This document shows positions 38,681 to 51,343 of a stretch of DNA of 64,000 nucleotides, one piece after another. The notes beneath the pieces were generated by a model. That model did no database searches. It was not told the DNA's origin and saw only the letters and a list, made by a program, of their open reading frames with translations. Location of the stretch: positions 5,284,501-5,348,500 of the forward strand of contig NZ_CP081869.1 of the NCBI RefSeq assembly GCF_019797865.1, written 5' to 3'. The stretch comes from Chenggangzhangella methanolivorans. Lineage in GTDB: Bacteria > Pseudomonadota > Alphaproteobacteria > Rhizobiales > Methylopilaceae. A program made the position numbers and the translations under genes. Within the stretch, counting starts at the first letter, position 1. Each line of letters opens with the position of its first letter.

Positions 38681-39046
38681 ATGGATCAGGACCAGGCCGA
38701 CGAACTCTTCGCAGCCTTCGGTCCGGTCCGCGTCAAGCGCATGTTCGGCGGCCACGGCCTCTACGCCGACGGCGTGATGTTCGGCCTCGTGGCGGACGAC
38801 GAGATTTTTCTGAAAGCGGGCCCCTCGAACGCGCCGGACTTCGACGCCGAGGGCCTCGGCCCGTTCGCCTACGACACGAAGACCGGCCGCCACGTCATGA
38901 CGTCGTATCGGCGCGCGCCCGAGCGAGCGCTTGACGATCCGGACGAGATGGCCGCTTGGGCGCGACGCTCGCTCGCGGCGGCCAAGGCCGGCAAAACGCC
39001 GAAACCTCGCTCAGAAAAACGTCCGCGAAAGAACGCAGCCGAATGA
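38681..39046 (+). CDS. TfoX N-terminal domain protein
   Basis: 121 residues of the TfoX/Sxy N-terminal type: LFAAFGPVRVKRMFGGHGLYADGVMFGLVADDEIFLKA, then GRHVMTSYRRAPERALDDP. In gammaproteobacteria the full-length protein regulates competence; the many short relatives have no proven role. It lacks the C-terminal helical domain and ends in a basic tail. It begins only 4 bases after sufA. Confidence 0.8.
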   Translation: MDQDQADELFAAFGPVRVKRMFGGHGLYADGVMFGLVADDEIFLKAGPSNAPDFDAEGLGPFAYDTKTGRHVMTSYRRAPERALDDPDEMAAWARRSLAAAKAGKTPKPRSEKRPRKNAAE

Positions 39047-39562
39047 GCGCGGGCGAGGCCAAGAAGGCTGCGCCGCCGTCGAAAATCGACTGGGCGGTCA
39101 CGCCGTTGGTCGGCGTAGGCCCCCTGCGCCTGGGAATGTCGACCGAGGAATGCGCGGCGATCCTCGGCGAGCCCGTAAAGCGCGTTCCGAGAGCCAAAGG
39201 GTTCCTGGAGTTTCGCGAGGTGATTCCGCGCAAGCTGCCGGTCCTGCTGTTCGAGTCCGACACGCTCGTGATGATCGATTTCGTGAAGCAGACGAAATCC
39301 CTTCGTCTCGACGACCTGTATCTCTTCAAGCTCACGCGGCAGGAAGCGATCGACGCCCTCATGGAGCGCCGCCATCGTGTTCGAGGATTTCGAGGGCTAT
39401 CAGTTCCTCGATATCGGCCTGTCGATGACCTTCGCCAGGAATTTCCGGAGCGAGTCCAATATCGCGCTGACCAAGCGCAGCTATTACGAGAAAATCAGGA
39501 AACGTCAGCTCGAGAGCGGCCGGGGCCGCTACGTCAAGGGCGGAAGCGAGGCGAAGGCCTGA
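39043..39562 (+). CDS. Conserved-looking hypothetical protein, one frameshift
   Basis: About 172 residues, starting in an ATGA overlap with the TfoX-like gene, so it is translationally coupled. It opens with a short Lys/Ala head, then WAVTPLVGVGPLRLGMSTEE and AAILGEPVKRVPRAKGFLEF. The G-x-L-R-L-G-M-S-x-E-E...LGEP pattern is one seen in various small bacterial proteins of unknown function. The frame breaks near 39368; the continuation AIVFEDFEGYQFLDIGLSMT fits without loss. I recognise no domain with a function. Confidence 0.6.
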
Positions 39563-39779
39563 AGGAGGCCCGACGTCGAACCGGATGTCTCGGAATGGAT
39601 CGGGCCGCGAGCAATCATTCCGGGTCTCAAGCCACAAGGCCCCGCGGCGGTGCAAGCGCGGATTTGCGCCGCAGATCGCCGCACCGCCCTTTGCCGCGGC
39701 GCACCATGGCCCCTATCTCCACTTCCGAAACCGGCGGACCGCTGATGGCCACGCCTGAACTGTGATTTGGAGATCATCC

Positions 39780-40886
39780 ATGTCCGTCGACGCCTTGTTC
39801 GAGCCGCTGAAGCTCGGCCCTCTCGACCTTCCGAACCGCATCGTCATGGCGCCGTTGACGCGTTCGCGCGCCGACGCCAAGACGCTGGCTCCGCGCCAGA
39901 TGAACGCCGACTACTATGCGCAGCGCGCCTCGGCGGGCCTCATCATCGCCGAGGCCACGCAGATCATGCCCGAGGGGCAGGGCTACGCCTGGACGCCCGG
40001 CATCTATTCCGACGAGCAGATCGCGGGCTGGAAGCTCGTCACCGACGCGGTCCACGCCAAGGGCGGGCGCATCGTGCTCCAGCTCTGGCATGTCGGCCGC
40101 ATCTCGCATCCCGATATCCAGCCGGACGGCAAGCTGCCCGTCGCGCCCTCCGCCATCAAGCCGGAGGGCCAGGCTTTCACTACGGACGGCTTCAAGCCGA
40201 TGGTGGAGCCGCGCGCGCTCGAGCTCGATGAAATCCCGGGCATCGTCGCCCAGTACGGCAAGGCGGCCGAAAACGCCCGCGCCGCCGGGTTCGACGGCGT
40301 CGAGGTCCATGGCGCGAACGGCTATCTGCTGGACCAGTTCTTGCGCGACGGGACCAATTATCGAACCGACGCCTATGGCGGGTCGATCGAGAACCGCTCC
40401 CGCTTCCTGATCGAGGCGGTCGAGGCGGCCGCAAACGCGATCGGCGCGGATCGCGTCGGCGTGCGCCTGTCTCCGCTCAGCCCCTTCAACGATATCTCGG
40501 ACTCGAACCCGGAGCCGCTGTTCGTTCATGCGGTGGAGCGGCTGTCGGCGCTCGGCATCGCCTATCTCCACGTCATCGAGGGCGAGACCCAGGGAAATCG
40601 CACGCCAGAGGGCGGTTTCGACCTCGCCAAGCTGCGGAACGCCTTCAAGGGCGTCTACATCGGCAACAACAACTACGACGCGGCGCTCGCGGCCGAGCGG
40701 GTCTCAAGCGGCGCCGTGGACCTCGTCGCCTTCGGGCGGCCCTTCATCTCGAACCCCGATCTCGTGGAGCGCATCCGCGAAGGCGCTCCGCTCGCCGCCC
40801 TCGACAAGGCGACGCTCTATGGCGGCGGAGAGAAGGGCTATGTCGACTACCCGACGCTCGAGGGCGCGACGCTCAGCGCGGCGTAA
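39780..40886 (+). CDS. Old yellow enzyme-family NADH:flavin oxidoreductase (NemA-like)
   Basis: FMN enzyme that reduces activated alkenes, and in relatives N-ethylmaleimide or nitrate esters. 368 residues. Features: PNRIVMAPLTRSRA (FMN-binding Thr), LQLWHVGRISHP, substrate-binding pair and catalytic Tyr in EVHGANGYLLDQFLRDGTN (His, Asn, Tyr), AYGGSIENRSRF, VGVRLSPLSPFND and VAFGRPFISNPDLV. Natural substrate is not known. A GGAG lies before the ATG at 39780. Confidence 0.9.
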   Translation: MSVDALFEPLKLGPLDLPNRIVMAPLTRSRADAKTLAPRQMNADYYAQRASAGLIIAEATQIMPEGQGYAWTPGIYSDEQIAGWKLVTDAVHAKGGRIVLQLWHVGRISHPDIQPDGKLPVAPSAIKPEGQAFTTDGFKPMVEPRALELDEIPGIVAQYGKAAENARAAGFDGVEVHGANGYLLDQFLRDGTNYRTDAYGGSIENRSRFLIEAVEAAANAIGADRVGVRLSPLSPFNDISDSNPEPLFVHAVERLSALGIAYLHVIEGETQGNRTPEGGFDLAKLRNAFKGVYIGNNNYDAALAAERVSSGAVDLVAFGRPFISNPDLVERIREGAPLAALDKATLYGGGEKGYVDYPTLEGATLSAA

Positions 40887-40915
40887 CCTGACTTGGTCTC
40901 GGCAGGTCGCCGACG

Positions 40916-41980
40916 TCAGGCGACCTGACCGGCCATGTCGGCGGTGACGCGCGGATCGTCTTCGGAGACCACGAGGTTCCGACCGCCGCGCTTGGCGAGA
41001 TACATGCAGCGGTCGGCGCGATCGATGATCGTCTGGCCGCTGTCGCCGCGACGCCAGGTGGCCGCGCCGATCGAAACCGTGATGCGGCCGAGATGCTCGC
41101 CGGTCGAGCGCTTCACCAGATCCTTCGTCATGACCGCGCGGCGGATGCGCTCGGCGACGGCGACCGCGCCGGCGAGCGGGGTGTCGATCAAGACGATGGC
41201 GAACTCCTCGCCGCCGAAGCGCGCGGCGAGGTCCTGGCCCTTGACGTTCTGCTTCAGCGCCTGAGCGACGAGGCGGAGCACCTGGTCGCCGGTGAGGTGG
41301 CCGTAATTGTCGTTGAACGCCTTGAAGTGATCGATGTCGATCACGAGCACCGAGAACCTCTGGCCCTTGGCCGCGTCGGCGATCGAGGAGTCGAGCGTGC
41401 CCTGCAGGAATTTCCGGTTGGCGAGGCCCGTCAGCGGATCGGTGAGGGACTCGGCGCGGATGACCTCCAGCGTGTTGTGGAGCTCCTGCATCTCGTCCTG
41501 GGAATTGGCGAGCAGCGACTCGAACTCGCGCGTGCGCGCGACCATCGCGTTTGTGGCCGAGACCATCGCGCGCGCCAAACCGCCCAGAACCTTGCCGGTG
41601 TCGCCGAGGCCTTCGGCTTCGCCGGCGAGACGCTCCAGCGTGTCGGAATAGCCGCCGTTCGCCTCTCGGGCGTTCTTCAGGACGTCCGTGACTTCCGAGA
41701 TTTCGCTGAGGATCCGCGTGCCGATGTTGTCGACGCGCTCGGAAAGGCGCAGCGGCGAAAGATAGGTCTCGTAGAGAAGATCAAGATCCTGCTCGGACAG
41801 GAGAGGGGCCCGCTCAAGCGCCTCGTTGATCGCGCGGTTCAGCGCCGAGTTGTAGCCCGTGGCGTAGGTGTACCAGAGCTCGTAGTTGCGAGGGTAAGCC
41901 GGATGCCTGTGCGCGCGCAGGCGCTGAATCGCCGCGTCGCTGAATGCGATCGTGCGGTCGAAATCATTCACACGCGCCAT
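40916..41980 (-). CDS. Diguanylate cyclase (GGDEF domain)
   Basis: Makes c-di-GMP from two GTP. 354 residues: an N-terminal helical region (about 1-180) with no membrane helix, containing YPRNYELWYTYATGYNSALN, followed by a coiled coil, then a GGDEF domain with LTDPLTGLANRKF, VLVIDIDHFKAFNDNYGH and the active GGEEF motif at about 253-257. No RxxD inhibitory site is seen five residues upstream of GGEEF (the segment is DLAARF). Start at 41980 has GGGGGAA about 8 bases upstream. The related EAL gene is at the window start. Confidence 0.92.
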   Translation of the reverse strand: MARVNDFDRTIAFSDAAIQRLRAHRHPAYPRNYELWYTYATGYNSALNRAINEALERAPLLSEQDLDLLYETYLSPLRLSERVDNIGTRILSEISEVTDVLKNAREANGGYSDTLERLAGEAEGLGDTGKVLGGLARAMVSATNAMVARTREFESLLANSQDEMQELHNTLEVIRAESLTDPLTGLANRKFLQGTLDSSIADAAKGQRFSVLVIDIDHFKAFNDNYGHLTGDQVLRLVAQALKQNVKGQDLAARFGGEEFAIVLIDTPLAGAVAVAERIRRAVMTKDLVKRSTGEHLGRITVSIGAATWRRGDSGQTIIDRADRCMYLAKRGGRNLVVSEDDPRVTADMAGQVA

Positions 41981-42073
41981 GGTTGCAGTTCCCCCTGCAG
42001 GCGTATCCGCCCACGAGGGCATCTTCGGCGCCCACAGTGAATCTTCTCTTAAACTTCACAAAAGCGTCAAAGC

Positions 42074-43528
<1,455 letters not shown>

Positions 43529-43804
43529 TGGGTCCTTAAGGCATTGCGATCGAGGACGGCGGCGCCATGGGCGGGTCGCCTTGGGACTGTCGCGCCGAGC
43601 GGCGGTAAGCTCCACGATCGCGTTGGGAAATGAGGGTTTTGGCCCCGTTTGTCAATGCGGGACGCAGTTTAGCGGGCGGTTTCGCCGCGCTGAGCGCGCC
43701 CGCGCACGTAAAGGCGACGTCGCGCAGCCGAAGTTTTCGGTCGATCCGGCGCGTGGAACGATGGTCCGACTGTGGCTATAGGGGCAGGGGGAGCCCCATC
43801 CGGA

Positions 43805-44329
43805 TCAGTTCGTGGCGGGGCCGAAGCGCGCGTCTCCCGGCTCGCCGATCACCAGCACCCAGGTGTCGCTCAGGCCGTCGGCGTCCCGCAGCGTGTCGAT
43901 GAACATTGTGACGCCGCCGCGGTCCTCCGGCTCGGCCCGCATGTCGCCGAAGGTGAGCTTGGCGGCCTCCTCGTCGTTCAGCTCCACCGCGTTCACCACG
44001 CGTCCGTCAGGTTCGGCGAGCCATTGGACCGTGAGCTTCTGGCGGTCGCCCTCGAAGGTGCCGATCACCCGCGAAAAGCCCTTCTGGCCGTTCGCCTCCC
44101 AGCCTCCCGCGATCCGCATCGCCCAGACCCTGGCGGGCACGCCGATGCGGTCGCCGCCGGCTGCGGGGGCCTCGGACGCCCCGGCCTCAGGCGTCACCGG
44201 GACCGGATCGATCTTGTCGGGCGGCGTCGTCTGCGACGGCGCGGCAGGCGAGGGGGCCTGCGCGAGCGACGGCCCGGCCGCGGCGGCGCAGGCCAGGGCG
44301 GCGATGAACAGGATGGTCGCAGGTCGCAT
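43805..44329 (-). CDS. Small secreted hypothetical protein
   Basis: 174 residues. Sec signal MRPATILFIAALACAAAAGPSLA, a Pro/Ala-rich stretch to about residue 60, then a beta-rich domain (ARVWAMRIAGGWEANGQKGF, VIGTFEGDRQKLTVQWL, VNAVELNDEEAAKLTFGDM, DTWVLVIGEPGDARFGPATN). Similar short exported proteins occur across Hyphomicrobiales without assigned function. Its distance from parE is about 80 bases, on the same strand. Confidence 0.7.
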   Translation of the reverse strand: MRPATILFIAALACAAAAGPSLAQAPSPAAPSQTTPPDKIDPVPVTPEAGASEAPAAGGDRIGVPARVWAMRIAGGWEANGQKGFSRVIGTFEGDRQKLTVQWLAEPDGRVVNAVELNDEEAAKLTFGDMRAEPEDRGGVTMFIDTLRDADGLSDTWVLVIGEPGDARFGPATN

Positions 44330-44410
44330 CGGGCGCCTCCTAAGGGTTGGCGTCAGGCCCCTATAGCGGTTCACGTTCGCCAGAGGCGCGCCCTGCGGGC
44401 GCACGACCGG

Positions 44411-46450
<2,040 letters not shown>

Positions 46451-46551
46451 ATCGGTCCTGTGACGTTCGCCGATTCGCCTGCGTGGGCTCGCGCGCAAGA
46501 ATGGCATGGCTCGGCCCGTCGCGCGTGACGGACTGCAAGGATCGCAGGGGA

Positions 46552-47504
46552 ATGCGTAAGGATCCGACGAGACAAGTCAGCCCGCAGGCCCGCATGCTGC
46601 GCGCGTTCCTGCGCCATGTGGTGAAGCATCATATCAATGGCGAGCAGGATCTGCTCCGTCTGCGGAAAAACGGCGACGCCGTCGCGGTGTTCGCGCCCGA
46701 CGCGCCTCGCGGCGTCACCCGACGGCGCGCGCGTCTCGGCGGGCTCGCCTGCGACAGGCACGAACCGCGCGGCGGAGCGGGCAGGGGCGTCGTGCTCTAC
46801 CTTCACGGCGGCGGCTTCGTGATGGGCTCCTCTCGCACGCATCGCGGCATTTCCGGACGCCTCGCGCGGGGCGTCGGGGCCGCGGTCTACACGATCGACT
46901 ACCGGCTCGCGCCCGAGCATCCCTATCCGTGCGCTCTCGAAGACGCCGCGACCGCGTATCGCGCTCTGTTGGCCACGGGATCGATCCGTCCCGGATGGCG
47001 GTTGTCGGCGACAGCGCGGGCGGCAATCTCGCTTTCGCGCTGATGCTGAAACTGAAAGGCGAGGGGGTCTGTCTCCCCGCCGCCGTCGTCGGCCTCTCTC
47101 CCTTCGTCGACATGACGGGCAGCGGCGCCAGCATGACCGCCAACGCCACGCTCGATCCGTTTCTGGACGTGGTTCGGCTTCCGGACGTGGTCGGCGCTTA
47201 CGCCCCGGGCCTCGATCCGCTCGATCCGCTCCTGTCGCCGCTGTTCGGCGACCTCCAAGGCCTGCCGCCGAGCTTCATCCAATGCGGCGGCGACGAGATC
47301 CTGCTCGACGACGCGACGCGGATGCACGCCGCCCTGCTGGCCGCAGGCGTCGCGTCGAAACTGGAGGTCTGGCCGCGCATGCCGCATGTCTGGCAGGCCT
47401 TCGCTCGCTTCCTGCCGGAGGGTCGCGAGGCGATCGACCACATCACGGCATTTCTACGCGACCAGATCGGAAAAGAGCCGATACCCGCGGACGTTGCGGC
47501 CTAA
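46552..47504 (+). CDS. Alpha/beta hydrolase of the hormone-sensitive lipase group, one frameshift
   Basis: About 317 residues. The oxyanion-hole motif is YLHGGGFVMGSSRTH; the nucleophile elbow GDSAGGNLAFALML is in the second frame; IQCGGDEILLDDA holds the Asp and MPHVWQAF the His. The family hydrolyses esters of short or medium acids. The frame breaks near 46985 (shifted reading GIDPSRMAVVGDSAGGN). An AGGGGA lies before the ATG. It is divergent from parE. Confidence 0.8.
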
Positions 47505-47682
47505 GGCGCTCTCCGGGGCTGCGGCGTTCTGACTCATGCGCGGCCCTTCCGGGGCGAAACTGAGTCATCTCAACGACGTCCGCCCGGCGGCCAGCCGTAG
47601 AACCATAAGGTTGCGTTAAAACGTGGTTTGACGGCCCCGAACGAGGCGTGAGAAACTCTCCCTGTTCCGGGGGATTATCCTT

Positions 47683-47991
47683 ATGTCTCAATTACTTATA
47701 GCGGGCGCGACTGCCGCGCCCGTCAAGGATTCGTCGTCCCTCGAAACGCCGACGCTGCTTGCGCGCTCCGATGAGCCCGACGGCGTCGAATGCTCCGACA
47801 ACCTCGCCTTCGTGCGTGAGGTCCGGACACTGATGAATACGATCCTCGGCTATTCCGAGATCATCGAGGATCGCGACGTCGACCTCACGGACGCGCAGCG
47901 GGCGGCGTTCGGAGACATCGCCGCGACCTCGGGCGAATTGCTCGCCGAACAGCTTCGCCGCCGCAGCGAGGAGCTTCGGCTGGCGTCCTGA
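47683..47991 (+). CDS. Free-standing degenerate histidine-kinase dimerisation (HisKA-like) protein
   Basis: 102 residues, intact. A disordered head of about 40 residues is followed by FVREVRTLMNTILGYSEIIE, which aligns with the H-box of sensor kinases (typical S-H-E-L-R-T-P-L-N-A-I-L-G-F-S-E). The phospho-accepting His is replaced by Arg (VREVRT), and Pro by Leu. A second helix, DAQRAAFGDIAATSGELLAEQ, matches the partner helix of the dimerisation hairpin. No ATPase domain follows; the next gene is convergent mazG. It could titrate or scaffold a kinase or response regulator, but this is inference. It is unrelated to NepR or HPt proteins by motif. Confidence 0.6.
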   Translation: MSQLLIAGATAAPVKDSSSLETPTLLARSDEPDGVECSDNLAFVREVRTLMNTILGYSEIIEDRDVDLTDAQRAAFGDIAATSGELLAEQLRRRSEELRLAS

Positions 47992-48022
47992 TCGGGCTCA
48001 AAGGGGCAAGGGGCTGCGCGCC

Positions 48023-48856
48023 CTACTCCGCGGCCTTGGCCGCCTTCTCCCGAGCCTTGGCTTCGTTCCAGAGCCCGTCCATCTCCCAAAGGTCGCTGTC
48101 GGCGGGGGTCCGCCCTTGGGCGGCGAGCGCGGCCTCGATCGCGCGAAAACGGCGCTCGAACTTGGCGTTGGACCGCCGGATCGCAGCCTCCGGGTCCACG
48201 CCGGTGTGGCGCGCAAGGTTCGCCACGGCGCAAAGCAGGTCGCCGATCTCGTCCTCGATCGCGTCCCTGTCGCCGGACGCCACCGCCTCGGCCACCTCGC
48301 GGCCTTCTTCCTCGACCTTGCCGACCACCAGAGACACGTCGTCCCAGTCGAAGCCGACGGTCGCGGCCTTCTGCTGGAGCTTGATCGCACGGGTGAGGCC
48401 GGGGAGGGCGGCCGGGATTCCGTCGAGCAGGCCCGCGGCCCTCGCCGGTTCCTCGCCGCGCTCGGCCGCCCGCGTCGCCTTCTCTTGCGCCTTGATCTGC
48501 TCCCACTGCGCCTCGACGGCCGGCGTCGCCATGCCGCCCTTGTCGCCGAACACATGCGGGTGCCGTCGGATCATCTTGGCGGTGATCGCCTCCACCACGT
48601 CGCCGAACGCGAAGGCGCCGGTCTCCTCGGCGAGTCTTGCGTGGTAGGCGACCTGGAGCAGCAGGTCCCCGAGCTCGTCGCGAAGGTCGAGCATGTCGGC
48701 GCGCGCGATGGCGTCCGCCACCTCGTAGGCCTCCTCGATCGTGTAGGGGGCGATCGTCGAAAAGTCCTGCGCCAGGTCCCACGGGCAGCCGGTCGCCGGC
48801 GTACGGAGCGCCGCCATGATCTCGATCAGGCGCGCGACGTCTCGGGAGGACTGCAT
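48023..48856 (-). CDS. mazG: Nucleoside triphosphate pyrophosphohydrolase MazG
   Basis: 277 residues with two MazG repeats. First: CPWDLAQDFSTIAPYTIEEAYEVADAI, DELGDLLLQVAYHARLAEE. Second: FDWDDVSLVVGKVEEEGREVAEAV, DEIGDLLCAVANLAR. The EExxE and ExxD residues bind Mg. It removes pyrophosphate from noncanonical NTPs. No MazEF toxin pair is present. Confidence 0.93.
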   Translation of the reverse strand: MQSSRDVARLIEIMAALRTPATGCPWDLAQDFSTIAPYTIEEAYEVADAIARADMLDLRDELGDLLLQVAYHARLAEETGAFAFGDVVEAITAKMIRRHPHVFGDKGGMATPAVEAQWEQIKAQEKATRAAERGEEPARAAGLLDGIPAALPGLTRAIKLQQKAATVGFDWDDVSLVVGKVEEEGREVAEAVASGDRDAIEDEIGDLLCAVANLARHTGVDPEAAIRRSNAKFERRFRAIEAALAAQGRTPADSDLWEMDGLWNEAKAREKAAKAAE

Positions 48857-48871
48857 GACGGGCTCCGGGAT

Positions 48872-49201
48872 TCAGCGAAGATGCGGCCCCGCACGCGCGT
48901 TCAGCAAAGCCACGAGGCGAGGGTCCATGAAGTCGAAGTCGTCCGGAATGTCGAGGCACAGGATCCGCGCATGTCCCACATGCCGGCGGAACCGGCGAGA
49001 CAGCGCCGCCCGATGCCGCTTCTCCATGACGAAAATGATTTCGGCCCAGTCCAACAGTTCCGGCGTCACCGGCTCTTCCGCGTCTGGCGCCAGACCCGCG
49101 GAGGCGACTTCGAGATCGGTCCTGGTCCCAAACACGCTCTCGGCGGTCGGGCTGCGGAGACGATTGCGGCTGCAGAGAAAGAGGACGCGCCGGACCGCCA
49201 T
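48872..49201 (-). CDS. Low-molecular-weight protein tyrosine phosphatase-like protein
   Basis: 109 residues. The phosphatase loop is LFLCSRNRLRSPTAE (C-x5-R-S), with the general-acid Asp region in DDFDFMDPRLVALLN. GLAPDAEEPVTPELL and IIFVMEKRHR are typical. Short members of this kind are widespread and their substrates unknown. The ATG at 49201 has GGAGG seven bases upstream and is preferred to the more upstream ATG. It lies 15 bases upstream of mazG, so the two are probably one transcript. Confidence 0.8.
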   Translation of the reverse strand: MAVRRVLFLCSRNRLRSPTAESVFGTRTDLEVASAGLAPDAEEPVTPELLDWAEIIFVMEKRHRAALSRRFRRHVGHARILCLDIPDDFDFMDPRLVALLNARAGPHLR

Positions 49202-49329
49202 CAATCCACCTCCAGAGCCGGACCCATGAGTCGCATAAGATATATTATGGAACATTCCGATGGGTGAAGTTGATGGCGAGGCGTCAGGATGGCCTCGCGG
49301 AAGCGATCCTGCAACGGTCCGCCATGACG

Positions 49330-50389
49330 TCAGGAAACGTCAATCCGCTCAACATCATCGAACGACAATATGAAGTTTGCGCCGAACGCCGTGGCCGGCG
49401 TCTGGTAGCCGGTCGGGCATTCTCCAGCCGCGACGCGGCGCGCGATCTCGACGGCGGTCCAGGCGGTCAGCCGATAGGCTTCCGGCGCGATCAGACGGCT
49501 CACCGCATGGCCTCCGGCGGCGTCCCAGGCCTCGGCCACGATGAGGCTTTGGCCTGCCAGCCGCTCGTCTTCGGATGGGCCGGGCGGCATGGCGCGCTCG
49601 ATCAGGCGGTTCAGCGCGCCGCGCACGAGCGCCGTGCCGACGAGCCGCCGCGCGAAGCCCGGCATGGCGGCGGCGCGGCGCATGGGCGGCGTCGCCTCGA
49701 AGGCGACGTCGATGTCCGGGACGCCGGTCGAGCGATAGGCGGTCGAGACGTCGCCCCAGCCGACGCCGACCGTGGGACGCGGACCGTCGCCGAAATCGGC
49801 GACGCCGGGCGGCGCGGCGTCGAGCGTCACGATCCGTCCGCCGCGGCGCGCGCGCAGCCGTCGCCGATCGCCTCCAGCATGGTTTTGGCCGTCCCTCGGC
49901 TCGCCGAACCGAGCCCGCCGAAACCGCCGATCGACAGCTTCAGCCGTGTCGCGCCGGGCAGGCGGCCGACGACGTGGGCCGCGAGACAGTCGCTCGGAGC
50001 GACGTCAAAGCCGGCGCCGGGAGCAGGGCGACTCCCCTGCCCCTCGCCTCGGAGTCGCGCGCCGACAGCGCTTCGAACACGTCGATCTCGCCGGTGACGT
50101 CGACGTAATGGACGCCCGCCGCAAGGCACGCCTCGACCATCGGCCGCGCCGTGGCGGAGAACGGGCCGGCGCAATTGAGGACGGTAGAGACGCCCGTCAG
50201 GCCCGCTGCGATCGCCGCCCGGTCGCCGAGCGCAAAACTGCGCGCTTCGAGGCCGAGCCTCAGCGCGAGCCGATCGACGCGATCGGCGTTCCTGCCGGCG
50301 AGGATCGGGCTGAGGCCCCGGCCGGCCGCGTGCTCGGCGCAGAGTTCGCCCGTATAGCCGGTCGCGCCATAGAACAGGATGTCGGTCAT
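49330..50389 (-). CDS. Saccharopine dehydrogenase-like NADP-binding protein, two frameshifts
   Basis: About 352 residues. The N terminus MTDILFYGATGYTGELCAEH is a Rossmann motif with GATGYTG, as in trans-acting enoyl reductase and saccharopine dehydrogenase families; NCAGPFSATARPMVEACL and HYVDVTGEIDVFE follow. The frame changes near 50010, from which GFDVAPSDCLAAHVVGRLPG and KLSIGGFGGLGSASRGTAKT continue, and again near 49832, giving VGWGDVSTAYRSTGVPDIDV. The substrate is not known. Confidence 0.8.
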
Positions 50390-50412
50390 CGGCGGTCCAC
50401 GGTCGGCGGGAC

Positions 50413-50460
50413 GGCGTGCTTCGAGACGCCGCCTTGCAGGCGGCTCCTCAGCATGAGGGA
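50413..50460 (-). repeat. Palindromic intergenic repeat, copy 1 of second inverted pair
   Basis: On the minus strand: TCCCTCATGCTGAGGAGCC, hairpin GCCTGCAAGGCGGC region, then GTCTCGAAGCACGCC. Same core as the copies at 16283 and 50488. Confidence 0.8.
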
Positions 50461-50487
50461 AGTTTGCGCGTGCATTGATTCAACGCC

Positions 50488-50537
50488 CCTCATGCTGAGG
50501 AGCCGGCCATCGGGCCGGCGTCTCGAAGCACGCAGTT
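50488..50537 (+). repeat. Palindromic intergenic repeat, copy 2 of second inverted pair
   Basis: CCTCATGCTGAGGAGC, hairpin CGGCCATCGGGCCG, then GCGTCTCGAAGCACGCAGTT. It is opposite in orientation to the copy at 50413 and about 28 bases from it, the same geometry as the 16201/16283 pair. Confidence 0.85.
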
Positions 50538-50542
50538 CCCGC

Positions 50543-51343
50543 TCAGCCAGTCTCAATGACCATCCCGTCGAACGCCACATCGATCCCGGGCGGCAGCCTG
50601 TCCTTCAGCGTCCGGTAGTCGAGATCGGTGTGGAGGTTGGTGAGGATCGCCCGGCGCGGACGGAACCGTTCGATCGCGGCGAGCGCGTCCGACAGCGAGA
50701 AATGGCTCGGATGCGGCGTCTCGCGCAGAGCGTCGATGATCCAGAGATCAAGACCCGACAGAGCCTCTTCGGACTCCGGCGGGATTCCGTTGACGTCCGG
50801 CGTGTAGGCGAGGGCGCCGAAGCGAAAGCCGAGCGCGCGATAGGCGCGGCCGTGCATGAGGTCGATCGGCAGCGCCTCGATCGCGCCGCCCTCCCCGTCG
50901 ATCGAAACGGCGCGGCCGTGCTCGATCCTCCGGTCGGTCAGGATCGGCGGATAGTCGCTGCCCGGCGGGCACTCATAGGCGTAGCCGAAGCGCGTCTTCA
51001 GCACCTCAAAGGTGCGCGCGTCCGACCAGACGTCCATCCGGCGGCGCATCTTGAGGACGAGCGGCCTCAGGTCGTCGACGCCGTGCGTGTGGTCGGCGTG
51101 GTCGTGGGTGACGAGGACGCCGTCGAGATGGCGGACGTCGGCGCCGATCAGCTGGTCGCGAAGGTCGGGGCCGACGTCGACGAGAACCGAGGTCACGCCT
51201 TCGGGCGACGTCCGCTCGACCAGCAGCGCGCAGCGGCGGCGACGGTTCCTGGGCTCGGCCGGGTCGCACGCGCCCCAGCCGACCGCGACGCGCGGCACGC
51301 CGCCGGACGACCCGCAACCGAGGATCGTGACCCGCAAGCTCAT
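50543..51343 (-). CDS. MBL-fold metallo-hydrolase (PhnP-like)
   Basis: 266 residues. LGCGSSGGVPRVA start, metal-binding VTHDHADHTHGVDDLRPL, later His (DLMHGRAYRALGFRFG), YTPDVNGIP and TNLHTDLDYRTL. PhnP-type enzymes are phosphodiesterases, but the substrate of this chromosomal form next to tatD is unknown. Its ATG overlaps the tatD stop by 2-3 bases (ATGA), so the pair is coupled. Confidence 0.88.
   Translation of the reverse strand: MSLRVTILGCGSSGGVPRVAVGWGACDPAEPRNRRRRCALLVERTSPEGVTSVLVDVGPDLRDQLIGADVRHLDGVLVTHDHADHTHGVDDLRPLVLKMRRRMDVWSDARTFEVLKTRFGYAYECPPGSDYPPILTDRRIEHGRAVSIDGEGGAIEALPIDLMHGRAYRALGFRFGALAYTPDVNGIPPESEEALSGLDLWIIDALRETPHPSHFSLSDALAAIERFRPRRAILTNLHTDLDYRTLKDRLPPGIDVAFDGMVIETG

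Noticed and set aside
48023-48856. MazG as part of a toxin-antitoxin system
   Set aside because: MazG is a housekeeping NTP pyrophosphohydrolase; no mazE or mazF nearby.
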